A stretch of 64,000 nucleotides of DNA from Phaeosaccion multiseriatum (taxonomy: Eukaryota > Ochrophyta, other classes), in assembly GCA_965112735.1 (NCBI GenBank), contig OZ218953.1, positions 3,100,001 to 3,164,000 of the forward strand, written 5' to 3'. Numbering within the stretch: position 1 is the first letter of the stretch; each line of letters opens with the position of its first letter. The notes beneath the pieces are model-generated. The model saw only the letters and a program-made list of their open reading frames with translations. It was not told the origin of the DNA and did no database searches. Position numbers and translations under genes: made by a program. Positions 1 to 10,506 of this stretch are shown piece after piece.

Positions 1-1804
1 CGCGTCGGTAGCGGTGACCTCAACCGAAAGGATCTGTAGCTTCAGCGCCACCACCGCTTCTTCAGAAGCAGCAGCGGCAGCAGCACGACGAGTCGAGCTT
101 GACACTGAGCTGTCTTCATAGCCAAGGCCTCTAGTGAGAGGAACAAGAGGAGGAGGAGGAGGAGGGAGCACCTCCGGTCGCGCTCGCTTCACACTGAGGC
201 GCAAGTCGAGGTAGCCTTGCTCTGTCCCTGCCAGCGTCCTTTGCAAGCGCCTCTTCTTCTTGTTCCTCCTCTCTCCGGGGTAAGACCCCTGCACCTGCCC
301 TTGCCCCTGCCTCTCTCGAATACGCCTCTCCTCCTCGTCGTCGCCAACTCGCTCTGCCGGTCCGTATGCCCGCAGATGGTGACGCACGGGACCAGGGTAC
401 GCGCCAGCCCCCGCTAGCACGTCCTCGGGAGAGAGGCACACGCCCCCGAGGTAGCCTTGGTGGGAGGCGAAGGAGCGGCGGTGACGCGACAGGAAACGAG
501 TCACGCTGGTCCAGCGGGGAGCGACTGATGCAAGGGAGAGGGGAGGAAAGGGGGGGGGGGAGGAAAGGAGAGGAGAGGAGAGGAGAGCACAGGAGAGGAG
601 AGAAGAGGAGAGGAGAGGAGAGGAGAGCATAGGAGAGGAGAGGAGAGGAGAGGACGTGAAAGCAGAGCAAAGGGCAAACGCTGTGACATGACAAAAACGA
701 GAACACGAGGGAGCGAGGAGAGTATTAACACACACACACACACACACCCACACATGTATATACATGCATACAACACGCACACATACACACGCACGCACCT
801 TTCTTCGCCAAACGGCGACACAACATCCTCTTCCTGCCCATCGCCCTTGCCACGTGCGCCCTCCACTGAGCCTGAATGAGGGTGGCCATGTCGATGGGGA
901 GTTGTCGCTGTGCCTCCAGCAAGAGGGATCTCTCCTCCTTGAGGCGCTTCACTCTCTCCTTGCCGAGTGCGCGTTGCATCGCATCTTTGTAGAGGCGTCG
1001 CATACCCCGAGCCGCTCGGAGCTCTTGCACTGTCACCACACCGGTGGCCTGGGTGTGCGCGTATGTGTGTATGTGTGCGCGTGTGTGCGTGCGTGCGTGC
1101 GTGCGTGTGTGCGTGTGCGTTCGTGTATATGCGTGTGTAAGTGCGTTGGGTGTGTGTACATGTGTGTGTGCGTGTGGGTGGGTGTGTGAGTGTGTGTTTG
1201 TGGCAGTGGAGGGTAGAGCGGAGAGGGAGGAGGGAGAATAAGCACGTGTCTCCACACACACCCACACGCACACACACACACACACACACCACACGTCCCT
1301 TGAGAAGAGACCCTAGAAGCAGTAAGTCCTTCGTCCCAGCCCCACTCTCTCACTCCTCTCTCCCTCTCCTGCCTCATCCCCCCCCTCTCTATCTCTCCCC
1401 ATCCAGCCCAAAGTCAAGCTTCGTTGTTGGAGAGAGTGAGTCAGTCTCCTTTGTTTACGCGTGCGTACGTACCCAAATGGACTTGTCGCTCGGCGGAGGG
1501 AACAACCCTGGTGGTTGGCTGCAGACGTTAGGACAGAGACACTCCGCCACCCCTGCCATCACCGATAGACTCGCTTGATGGGCCAAGGAGTATCGCTTCA
1601 TGTGCAGGGCACATGCCTCAAGCCAGTGATAGGCAGTGGAAAGGGCCAAGAAAACGGAGCGGGTGCGGAAGCGCCGCCATTGGGCCTAGAAAGGAGGAGA
1701 GGGAGGGAGGGAGGGAAAAAGGGGGGATAGGGAGAGTTGGAGGGAGGGGAGGGAGGAGGGAGGGAGGAAGAGAGAGGGAGGGACACCTATACACACACGC
1801 ACCC

Positions 1805-1872
<68 letters not shown>

Positions 1873-4800
1873 GGAGCAGGACAGCGGCGCGCCTAAGGCG
1901 ACGTAGTTGAGCCCACGCGAACCTCCAGAATCGTGCCTTGAGACTGTAGCGAGCCATGCAACGCTTGAGAAGGGTGGAGGCTTGGCACGCGGTTGTGTAG
2001 GCATCGAGTCGGAGCAGCGTGTGGCCGCGTGTGCCTCGCAGGGAGTGTGCAATGGTGCTGCAGTGGGCACAATAGCGGAGGTGGTGGTAGTGTGGACGAG
2101 GTGGAGAGAGAGAGATGGAGGCAGACGCTGAGGCAGAGGCTGCTGCTGCCTCGCCCCCCCGCCCCCCACCCTGGCCCGCCTGCCCCGCCTGCTGTCGCTC
2201 CCTGCTCGTCCCGATGTGTTGGTGGTGGCCGTGTCTGATGCCTCCCTCGTCCTTGCTATGACTGCAATCGAGACACACGACCCGCCCCGGCAGTGGGCAC
2301 TCGATGCACACCCCGCACGTGGCCAGGCTTTGATGCAAGTATCGGCGGTAGAGGCGCTGCATCAGCGTGGCGGCACGGAGCCGCTTCTCGTGCTCTGCTC
2401 GAAAGAAGAAGGATGCGCTCCTCACGGCTATCACATCCACACCATGGACTACACGCTGGCCCTGACCCCGACCCTGGCCTTGTCTCTGACTGTCCGTGGT
2501 CGTGGCAGTGGTAGCAGTCAAGCCACCATCAACAGTGGGAGTTGTAGCTCGTGCCTCTCGCAGAACATCCATGGTGAGCCCATAGCACGGGGTGCAGAGG
2601 CGTTGCTCGGTGCCGTCGAACCAAACCTCCCATTGCCGACTGCAGCAAGCCTCACAGGCACCCCACTGCTTGAGCACTCGGCGCTGCTTGGCCTGTTGCT
2701 TGCCGAGGACTCTACGTACCCAGCGTTGTAGCACGATGGCTACTTTGTTGTGGAGCTCGCGCTTTCGGCGGATCCGGCGGCGGTTGGTGTAGGTCCACCC
2801 GAGGATGATTTTGCTCACTGGTGGGAGGAGTGGGTGGGGGGTGGGTGGGAGGGGGGGGGGGAGTGGGAGGGGAGGGCATCAGAGGCAACCAATCACAGAA
2901 TTGCCTCCTTCCCTCCTTCCTCCCTTCCTTCCTTGCTTGCTTGCTTCCTCGCCCCCTACTTCCTCTTAACGTACCCACGAGGAGAGCCCGCCTGGCCCTC
3001 AGCTTCCTTACGAAGGCCCTGTCCAGATAGCCCCGCACCACCCTCTGCATCAGGCGGGCGGCGTTCAGCTCAGTGCACAGCTCGTGTCTAAGCCGTCTCA
3101 CCCCTTTCGCTGCCCGGTCTCTGCGCACGTGGCTTTGAATGCGCGTGGCAGCCATCGTCTCCCTGACCAGATTCTGCATTTGTCTCGCCCGCTGTGATAG
3201 GGAGGGAGGGAGGGAGGGAGGGGGGAAGGGAGGAAAGGGGGCAGGCGAGGGCGGTGAAGAAGCGGCAGCCACATGGGTGAGAGAGGCGGACAAGAATAGG
3301 GCAAGCGAGGAGCAGTGACGTCGGAGCGACACTGAAGAAGGACTGATAAAATGAACGAAAGAAATGATGGAAGGAAGGAAGGAAGGAAGGAAGGAAGGAA
3401 GGAAGGAAGGAAGGAAGGAAGGAAGGAAATAAAGAAGAAGGGAAGGAAGACTGGCCGGACGCGCTTTGGCACTTCGCTTCTCTCCTTCCGCAACAACACA
3501 AGATACGAACTACGAAAGCGAACGAAACCAGCGAAGTACTGTACGCGACGCTACACACGCACCCACACGCGCTGTGGATTGTACACAGACACTCTGCACT
3601 ATACCGACACAGACACCAGATCGGCACTGTATTCAGCACTGGATGAGCACAGTATCAAAACTGTGTAAGCACTGCTGTACCTTCACTGCAATACCGTGGT
3701 ACCTGAATGCGATGCAGCCCCGCCCTGGCTAGGCTCTGAATGGCGACTGCGGCCCTCTCTCTCTGCGCCTCCTCCTGCGAGGCGTGGCGCTCCCTCTCCT
3801 TCCACTGAGCCGATCTCTTGCTTCCTTTGGCGGACTTTTGCTGCCTCCATTTGGAGTCTCGGCGCTGCTGTAACTCAAATTCTCTCCGAACCTTGTCTGC
3901 CAAGCGCCGCCGAGAGAGAAAGCCCCTGACCAGGCTTTGCAGGATTGTGGCTGCTGCTGCTGCTGCTGTCTGCGTGTGTCGCTGCGCCGCCTTTTTGCTA
4001 CCGCTGTTGCTTTCCTCCTCACCTTCCGAAGATGCTGTGGCTCCTCTGCTTCTCGTCCGACTTGCTCTCTGCCCCCTCCTGGAAGAAGAACGTGACTTCT
4101 TCTCCCTTCTCCCTTCCGACGTGTGTGGCTTGTGCGGCGTTCCCCGCTCCTGCACAGGCATGCGTGGCAAGCTTCGGCCTCCTCCTTCTGCAACAACCGT
4201 CGCTTCTCCTTCGCCTCCTCCTTCCCCCTCTACTACTCTTCGTCCCCTTCCGCCTACTGTCTCTGCCTCTGCCTCTGCCGCTGCCGCTGCTGCTGCTGCT
4301 GCTGCTGCCGCCGCAGATCCCGCCTTGTCTATCTTTTCTCGCTTGTCCCTCTTCCTATCCTGCGCCAGCCGTACATGCTCCCTTCTGTCTGAGGCCCGGA
4401 GCCGTCCCAAGCCCCCCCTGTAGCGAGCTTGCCCCCACATTGCGATGAGATGGAGAGCTCGGGACTCGTAACCCGCCATTGCTTTGCGATGTCTCAAGAG
4501 CTTGACCTTGCGCACGGCCAATCGAGCCCGGACACACATCTGAGCAGTCGTACGCAGGTAGATACGCAAGACCAAGATGTGTACAGTAAGTGAAGTTCCA
4601 GTTGCTCTCTTCCTTCCTCCACCCTTTCTTGTTTTGAATGAATGATTCATGGGGTGAATGAAGGCAAAGGTCCCAAGGTCTCACCTGTATGGCCGTGGCG
4701 GCGCTCTCTCTTCTGAGGTGTGCGTTGCTGCGCCACCGCCACATGAACAGCGCATAGACTGCGGCGTGACGCCTCCTCAACACGAGGGACAATGCCTGCA

Positions 4801-6428
4801 TGGAGAATACCAGCAAGAGAGCGAGGAAGAAAGGACGAGGGTGTGTAAGTGTATGGTGTGTGTGTGCGTGTATGTGTGTGTGTGTGCGCGCGCGTGTGTG
4901 TGTGTCTGTGGGGGATGGTGCGTGGGGTGTGTGTGTGCATGTGTGTGGTGTGGGTGGGGGTGGGCTTGAGGTTCAGAGATGTACACCTCACGCGATGTGG
5001 GTGAGGTGAGCGGACGACTGACTGACTAACACAATACAGCCCATCTTCGCCCCCCCAAACATGCTTCCTTTCCTCTCCTGCCTTGCACATGGGCTGCTCC
5101 GCGTCAGAGATGGCTTGCTCCGCATACACACACAGACGTACACACGCAAGCACACACTCACGCACGCACGCATTTATGTACCTGGCGCAGCGCTTTGTGC
5201 CTTTCGTCTCGGCACGCCTGCCTCAGCCTCTCCTCGGTGTGGAGCACCAGGAACTGAGTGGGCACCTCCACTTCCTTCACCACTGTGAAGCGCAGCATCC
5301 AGGACGGCCATGCGCTGTAGGAGGAATTAGTGTCAGTCGATGAGGCAAGTGAGGAAGGGCCTCCTCCTCCTCCTCTTTCTGCTGCTGCTGCTCCTCCTCC
5401 TGCTGCTGCTCCTGCTGCTGCTCCTGCTGCTGAGGGCGCCGGTGCGAGGAGCTGTCGAAGAGCGGCGTGGGGGTGCGCACCAGTTCTCATCTGACGCAGC
5501 TGCTCTTCCTCAGCGACAGCGAGCTCCCAGCTCCAGCCGTAATGCACCGCTCCTATGCAATGCATTGAGGGATCAAGAGTAGGGCTATCAGGCGGAAGGC
5601 AAGTGGAACACAAGTGCTTGAGGGGAGTGGGGAGGGGGGAGCGAGCCAGAGCAGCAGCAGCAGCAGCAGCAAGGGTGTACAGGATCTCCCCGTTCTCTTT
5701 GCCTTTTGCTTGGCAACCAACATCTCACCTGATTGAATGTGCTCAACCTTGAACACCCCTGCCAAGCCTCGCGTCCGCTGGCCGCTCTCAAGTCCCCTGT
5801 CATGTCCGTCCCCTAGAGGACGTAGCCGTATACTGTCACCGACGCTGCTTTGGCCTCGAGGACCACTCTGCTGCTGCTTCTTCTTCTTCTTCTTCCCACC
5901 CGTCCTTGCTGTTGGCTGGCCCTCCTCATTAGGCTCTACACTTTGGGGAAGTGAAGGCACAAGAGGGAGGTCTCGTGATGATGGGGCAAGAAAGGGGTTC
6001 TCAGCCCTCTCGTTCTCTCCCTGCAGAGCAGAATCCAAGGAGCGAAGCAGTTGGTCGAAGTTGCGCAACGCATCTGTACCACTGCCAAAGTCTATTGCCT
6101 CACACGAGGACGACCTCCCTATTTGCAATTCTCGCGAGCTCGCCATGCCCATTTTACTTCTAGTTCCCGCATCTTTGCCTCCTCTGCTGCTTGGAGCCGT
6201 GGACGGAGTTGCTCGGCGCAGCAAGGGCGGAAATGGGCCCTCGCTGGCCGATGAGTTTAGCGAGACGGCGATGGGCACAATCGTTTTCGTGAGACGCTTT
6301 CGTTTCCTCCCCCCCCGAGCATCGGTGTTGCTGCTGCTGCTGATTCGAGCAGATACCATCTCTGGTGCCGCCGCTGCACTCTCATCCTTTAAAGGCCGCC
6401 GGGCCCTTTTGTCCTTGGCCTTCTTCAT
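1..6428 (-). CDS. IQ-motif and B-box-like zinc-binding protein (partial, C-terminus beyond window)
   Basis: Multi-exon gene read from 6428 leftward. Exons are 6428-5729, 5552-5182, 4795-4685, 4539-3703, 3191-2975, 2817-1871, 1685-1473, 1048-799 and 524-1; every junction is GT-AG and the phase closes each time (1,0,0,0,1,0,0,1). About 1390 codons lie in the window. The start ATG at 6428 is a choice, because the open frame extends a little upstream without another ATG. About ten IQ-type motifs (hydrophobic-Q-x3-R pattern, e.g. AATILQSLVRGFLSRRR and AARLMQRVVRGYL) suggest binding of calmodulin or myosin-light-chain-like partners. Two are completed only by splicing (AATAIQ+MCVRARLAVR and AAVLLQ+AQWRRFRTR), which confirms those introns. 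The 2817-1871 exon has two Cys/His clusters, one ending YCAHCSTIAH...GTRGH, similar to B-box zinc motifs. The last exon is Q/P-rich and open to base 1. The cellular role is unknown; a cytoskeletal or ciliary scaffold is only a guess. Confidence 0.8.
1813..1870. repeat. (CA)n microsatellite abutting a splice donor
   Basis: CA run in the IQ-gene intron 1870-1686. On the sense strand the GT repeat begins at the donor itself (CTCCAG|GTGTGT). Confidence 0.95.
3369..3428. repeat. (GGAA)n tract
   Basis: About 15 GGAA units in an IQ-gene intron, CT-rich on the sense strand. Confidence 0.95.
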
Positions 6429-6663
6429 TGTAGCTTCCTGTGCTGCCTTTGCTGGATCCACAGCTGCCTGTGCTGCCTTTGCTGGATCCACAGCCGTTGG
6501 CGCCGCCGTTCCCGTTTATGTAGGAACTAGTTGCATCGCGCGGGCCTTATCATCTATTACAAAGGCCGCGAGAAAAGTAAAGTAATAATTGAGCCGTTAC
6601 ATCGTTGACTTACTCTGATGGAACTTCGCTCTGTTGTGGTAGAGCAGTGATTGGCAACGTGGC
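6429..6663. promoter_or_regulatory. Short divergent intergenic region
   Basis: This 235-bp gap separates the start codons of the leftward IQ-protein gene and the rightward gene at 6664, so it must hold both 5' ends and may be a bidirectional promoter. I see no convincing TATA element. The 30-bp duplication lies inside it. Confidence 0.35.
6437..6496. repeat. 30-bp tandem duplication (2 copies) at the IQ-gene 5' end
   Basis: Two adjacent 30-bp units (6437-6466 and 6467-6496) differ only at the end. Read in the frame of the IQ gene they would encode a repeated ten-residue AKAAQAAVDP-type unit, but no ATG precedes them in frame. They are therefore either 5' UTR or part of an unrecognised upstream exon. 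Confidence 0.75.
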
Positions 6664-7789
6664 ATGCATTCAGCCACAGAGAAAGGAGACGAGTGGGGCC
6701 AAGGCTCGTCGGCTGTGGTGGCGGCAGCGGCAGAGCTGGCGGGAGGGATAGGCGGCGGCGTGAGAGGGATTCAGCAGCACGCTAGAGAGCAGGAGCAGAA
6801 CAGCACGAGCCCCTCCGAAGATTTCCCTCCTTTCAGCGAGGACACTGTGGAGCATGGGGAGCCCGTCGATATACAGAGGTGCTTCTTTCAGGGCCATGCA
6901 GCAAGGCTGAGGGACCAGCGTGAAGTCGGGCGCTTCGTGAAGGCTTCTCGGAAGAGGGCTCACGCTGACAGTGGCCGAGCAAGCAGCAGGATCAGAAACG
7001 GGCACGGCAGCGACGTCTGTGCACTACCCTTTGCATATCGCCTGGAAAGGCGCGACGACAGGGGAGACGAAGGAGGAGGGGCAGAGCGAGAATTACACAG
7101 AGCAGGTGCAGCAGAGCGTGGGGTCGAAGGCTACGGGGATGGGGGAGACATCGGGATGGGGGAGAAACTCTTGCAGCTGCTGCGGCGGTGGGACGTACAG
7201 AATATGGCCCTAGCAGTGAGTCGTGTGGACGGCGGTTTTATGATGGCAGAGCTGCTCGGCGTGAAGCGGTACAAGGTGTGTGGAAGTGACGGACAGCATG
7301 CAGCCTTGAAGTTCGCCTAATGAATAAACTTCTGATCTCTCTCCGCCCGCTCGCTAGTGCTCTAACCCTGCTGCTCTCCTGCTCCTCTTTCCTACCAAGG
7401 TGGTAATGGACCGCGCCCACAAGGTCCTGGAGGCCTGCTACCTCGACAGAGTCCGACGGGCCATGACTGCCAATGTTGGTCGTCTGGCGGGCGTGCAAAG
7501 CATGGCAACCAACCCCTTGGCGGCCCGGCCAGAGATCGATGGGGACGAGACGGACACTAACAATGTATCATCCAAGCGCTTGCGATACAATAAGCATGGC
7601 TGCGGCAGAGGAGGAGGCCGTGGGCAGCAGCACAAAGTGGGTCTCCCCGTGCCTAACATCCTGCTGTCCTCTGGGACCAGCTTCTTGGGGTCTGGACCCA
7701 AGGCGGTGCAGAAGAGAGGCCGCGTGAACCACTTCATGGCCGGGGTGGACAAAGGGGGTGGTAAAGAGGTGACATTTAATGACTTGTAG
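6664..7789 (+). CDS. Hypothetical protein, two exons
   Basis: Exons 6664-7275 and 7400-7789 (333 aa) join in phase 0 at AAG|GTGTGT and ACCAAG|GTG, giving the continuous sequence GVKRYK/VVMDRAHKVLEA. The 124-bp intron has a pyrimidine-rich 3' end. The protein is hydrophilic. Its most protein-like part is the C-terminal third (RRAMTANVGRLAGVQSM, then a basic/Gly-rich stretch and a KEVTFNDL end), which suggests a nuclear or nucleic-acid-associated protein, but I recognise no family. The first half could be partly mis-framed, because the opposite strand there also looks somewhat protein-like. It lies 235 bp from the divergent IQ gene. Confidence 0.5.
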
Positions 7790-8048
7790 GAATGAACCCA
7801 AGAAGTTGAAGGGGATGGCAACCTACAAAAAAAAAAGCGTCACTGCAAAAATACCCTAACTCGGTAGCTAAGACTATGACACCACCAAGCACCAACGCCA
7901 AAGCTGCTTGCTCCTAAGCGTGGGGGCGTGGTGTGTGTGTGTGTGTGTGCGCGCAAGGATGGCAGTCAAAAGTTACAGTTTCAGTTTCAGTTTCAGTTTA
8001 CAGTTTCGAAACTTTGCAGTGGTAGTTCACCGATTAGTATCCAGCAGG
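7790..8048. other. Intergenic spacer with short repeats
   Basis: A 259-bp gap between two rightward genes. It holds a short GT run near 7930-7949 and a four-fold GTTTCA-type repeat near 7975-8005. The following gene's frame is open through this region, so an upstream start (for example ATG 7960) is possible. Confidence 0.4.
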
Positions 8049-10205
8049 ATGATGAAGCCCCATCGCACGAAGCACGAAGCAGTAGAGCTAATTTGCAACG
8101 ACCCGGACATTATGGCAAAGCTGCAAGCTTTCGTTCTCATAAGGCTGAAGGGTCTGAGCACCGAGAAGGAGGAGAGGAAGAGGAGAGAGAGGGTTGTTTA
8201 CGACGTGGTGCGGGAGGTCTTTGGCTCGTCGGCTGTGCTGCAGGAGATTAGCAGGTGGAGGGCCCAGGAAGAAAAGCACTTTCTGCTGCAGCAAGAGGAG
8301 GATGGAGACAGTCTGACCAATGAGGGCCTGTCATCAAGCAAGACAGATGCGCAGAACCGCCTTCCTTTGAAGCTTCCACCTCTGGAGCAAGAGGAGGATG
8401 GTAAAGCCAAGGGAGGAGCTGGCGATGCGAAAGACTCCTCAGCGACGTGTATACTGGAGAAGGAAGAGGAAGGAGCCGGCCTTTCCAGCTTTGGTGTGGT
8501 TGTGGTTGTTGATGATGACGATGATGATGATGATAATGATGATACCGGTGCACGCGTTGCTCGCGTGATCTCTTCCAAGGTGGCGCAGTCGCAACAGCAG
8601 CAGGAGCAGGAGGGGGAGAAGGAGAAGGAGGAGGAGGTAGCTGAACTGGAGAAGGGAGGAGAGGGCGACACACAAGGGCCCCATAGAGGGTGGGATGGAT
8701 CAGAGAACAGCAAGGAGATGACAGAGAAGGGGAGGCTCGAGGCGGAAGGACACACTGAATCACCCTCTCCTCAAAGTGAAGAGGCAGGACGAACCTTTTT
8801 CTGTTCGGATGACGAGGAGGACCAAGAAGAAGTCGAGGAAAGGACCACCAGCACACCACAAAGTGGGTCAATATCTGCCCAACCGGTGGTCGTAGTTCCT
8901 CCTCAGCTGGTCTTCAAAAGCCAGGTTGGCGAAGAGAGGAGCAACGCGTGCAAGGTGGACTGTTTGTTTGCCTCTTCAGTTCACGTCGAGGTGGCGGCGT
9001 GGCCGGACACAAGAAAGGACGATAATGCTGCTGAGGTCAGCGATTTGGTGGCGCTGAAGGGAGATGTTCTTGTCGAGGAGCATAAAGAGATAGAAGAGGA
9101 GATTGAGGGGGAGGAGGAGGAGGAGGAGGAGGAGGAGGAGGAGGAGGAGGAGGAGGAGGAGGAGGAGGAGGAGGAGGAGGAGGAGGAGGGGGAGCAGGAG
9201 CAGGAGGAGGAGGAGGAGGAAAACGGGTACGGTAGTGACGGCTTTGAGGAGTACCAGCCCGCTGACGAAATGACGCTGCAAAAGCACGTCACGTTTAGCA
9301 CGCCCATAACCACCGCCGAGCACTGCGTCAGGGACATGTTCCTACCTCATGAGGTGGGTTGGAGAGAAGGGCTGGGGGGGGGGGGGGAGGGTGCGTGGGT
9401 GTGGTTGTGCTGCACTTGACCGCGACTGTCTGCTGTGTGTGGCCCTCGGAACTCTCGTCTTACAACACCTGCACCCGCACACAGCCGCGCACCCACACAA
9501 CACCTCCTCCACCTACTCCCACTCCCTCCCTCTCCAGTCATGGCGGTGTTTGCTCTCCTCTCCGTTCTCTTACCAAAGGAGCGCTTTTATCGCCCCTCCC
9601 TCACCTTCTCCCCTCCCTTCTCTCTTGCTCACCAGGTGCCTGAGCTGTTCTATTCTCAGGTCGAGATTGATACCATGGAAGATGAAGCGTATGCTGAAGA
9701 CTTGGCCCATGCGGAAGCAGCAAGTGAGTTTCCTTCTTAGTTGAGCCCCCGCCCCCGCCAGTTGCCGCCCCCCCTCGTCATCACTCTCTTTGGCCTATAT
9801 ACCTACCCCCAGGGAGGCGGCAACAGGGTACAGTGTAGAGCACAACACCACAATACCCATACATGTACCTTTGTACCTGACGTGTTGTTCATCCATCCCC
9901 TCGCATGTGTCCTCGCAGGTTCCCCTTCCTCTGCCGTCGACAGGAAGGGCCACTTGGCCCCAGCACAGGCACAACGAGCACAATCCCAGACACAGACACA
10001 GGTCTACCAAGGCGTCTACCAATGTGCCTCTGAAGGGCCCTGCCAAGCGAGCGTGGTGCCCGCTGAGGGCAATAAAGACGCTGTTGATGCTGTATCGCTG
10101 CTGCTCCTGCCTGAGCCTGAGCCTGACTCAGACGGTGACGGTGACGAGTCGAGCCTCGAAGTGGCCTTTGGGGATGACTCACGAGACTCCGACTCAGATT
10201 TTTGA
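8049..10205 (+). CDS. Acidic protein with RVxF-like motif, unknown function
   Basis: Exons are 8049-9353, 9636-9723 and 9919-10205 (559 aa); phases 0 and 1 both close, and the stop is TGA 10203-10205. I chose the ATG pair at 8049/8052 because the preceding in-frame residues derive from simple repeats. The N-terminal ~60 residues (HRTKHEAVELICNDPDIMAK onward) form a basic helix-rich module. The middle is very acidic, with an Asp run (~8510-8540) and a run of about 25 Glu (~9110-9190). Before the first intron comes KHVTFS, matching the RVxF-type docking motif of protein phosphatase 1 regulators. It is followed by MFLPHE/VPELFYSQVEIDTMEDEAY, a short conserved-looking segment split across an exon junction. 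The C-terminus is Q- and D-rich. The PP1 link is inference. Confidence 0.65.
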
Positions 10206-10506
10206 CTTAGACGTTCATCCTTTGTCTTACAGTGAGCAAAAAGTAGAAAGAAGAAGAATAATATATGTGTATGTATTCCCCCCCCCCTTATGGCGGTGGT
10301 GCGTGTACACTCTTGCTCTCCCGTTGTGGTGCGTGTGAGCGAAAAGCCCAAACGCTGAAAAGACGGTGCGTGTACATTCTTGCTCTCCCCGTTGTGGTGT
10401 GGTGCGTGTGAGCGAAAAGCCCAAACGCTGAAAAGACGAGACACACCTGCACTGAACATTCCTAAAAAGCAAACCCCCCAAGCCAAGAGAAACAACGCTT
10501 CTCTTC
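10206..10506. other. Convergent 3' intergenic region with ~70-bp tandem duplication
   Basis: This 301-bp region lies between two genes that end facing each other. Bases 10299-10365 and 10366-10438 are two tandem copies of the same ~70-bp unit; the second carries a small GTGGT insertion and an extra C. Nothing else is recognisable. Confidence 0.7.
10299..10438. repeat. Tandem duplication, 67 + 73 bp
   Basis: Both copies begin GTGCGTGTACA and end GAAAAGCCCAAACGCTGAAA plus AGACG. The copies are nearly identical, which points to a recent duplication. Confidence 0.85.

Noticed and set aside
725-1294. Long ORFs rich in Thr-His or Cys-Val around CA/TG repeats
   Set aside because: They are translations of microsatellites; only the 1048-799 segment is a phase-consistent exon of the IQ gene.
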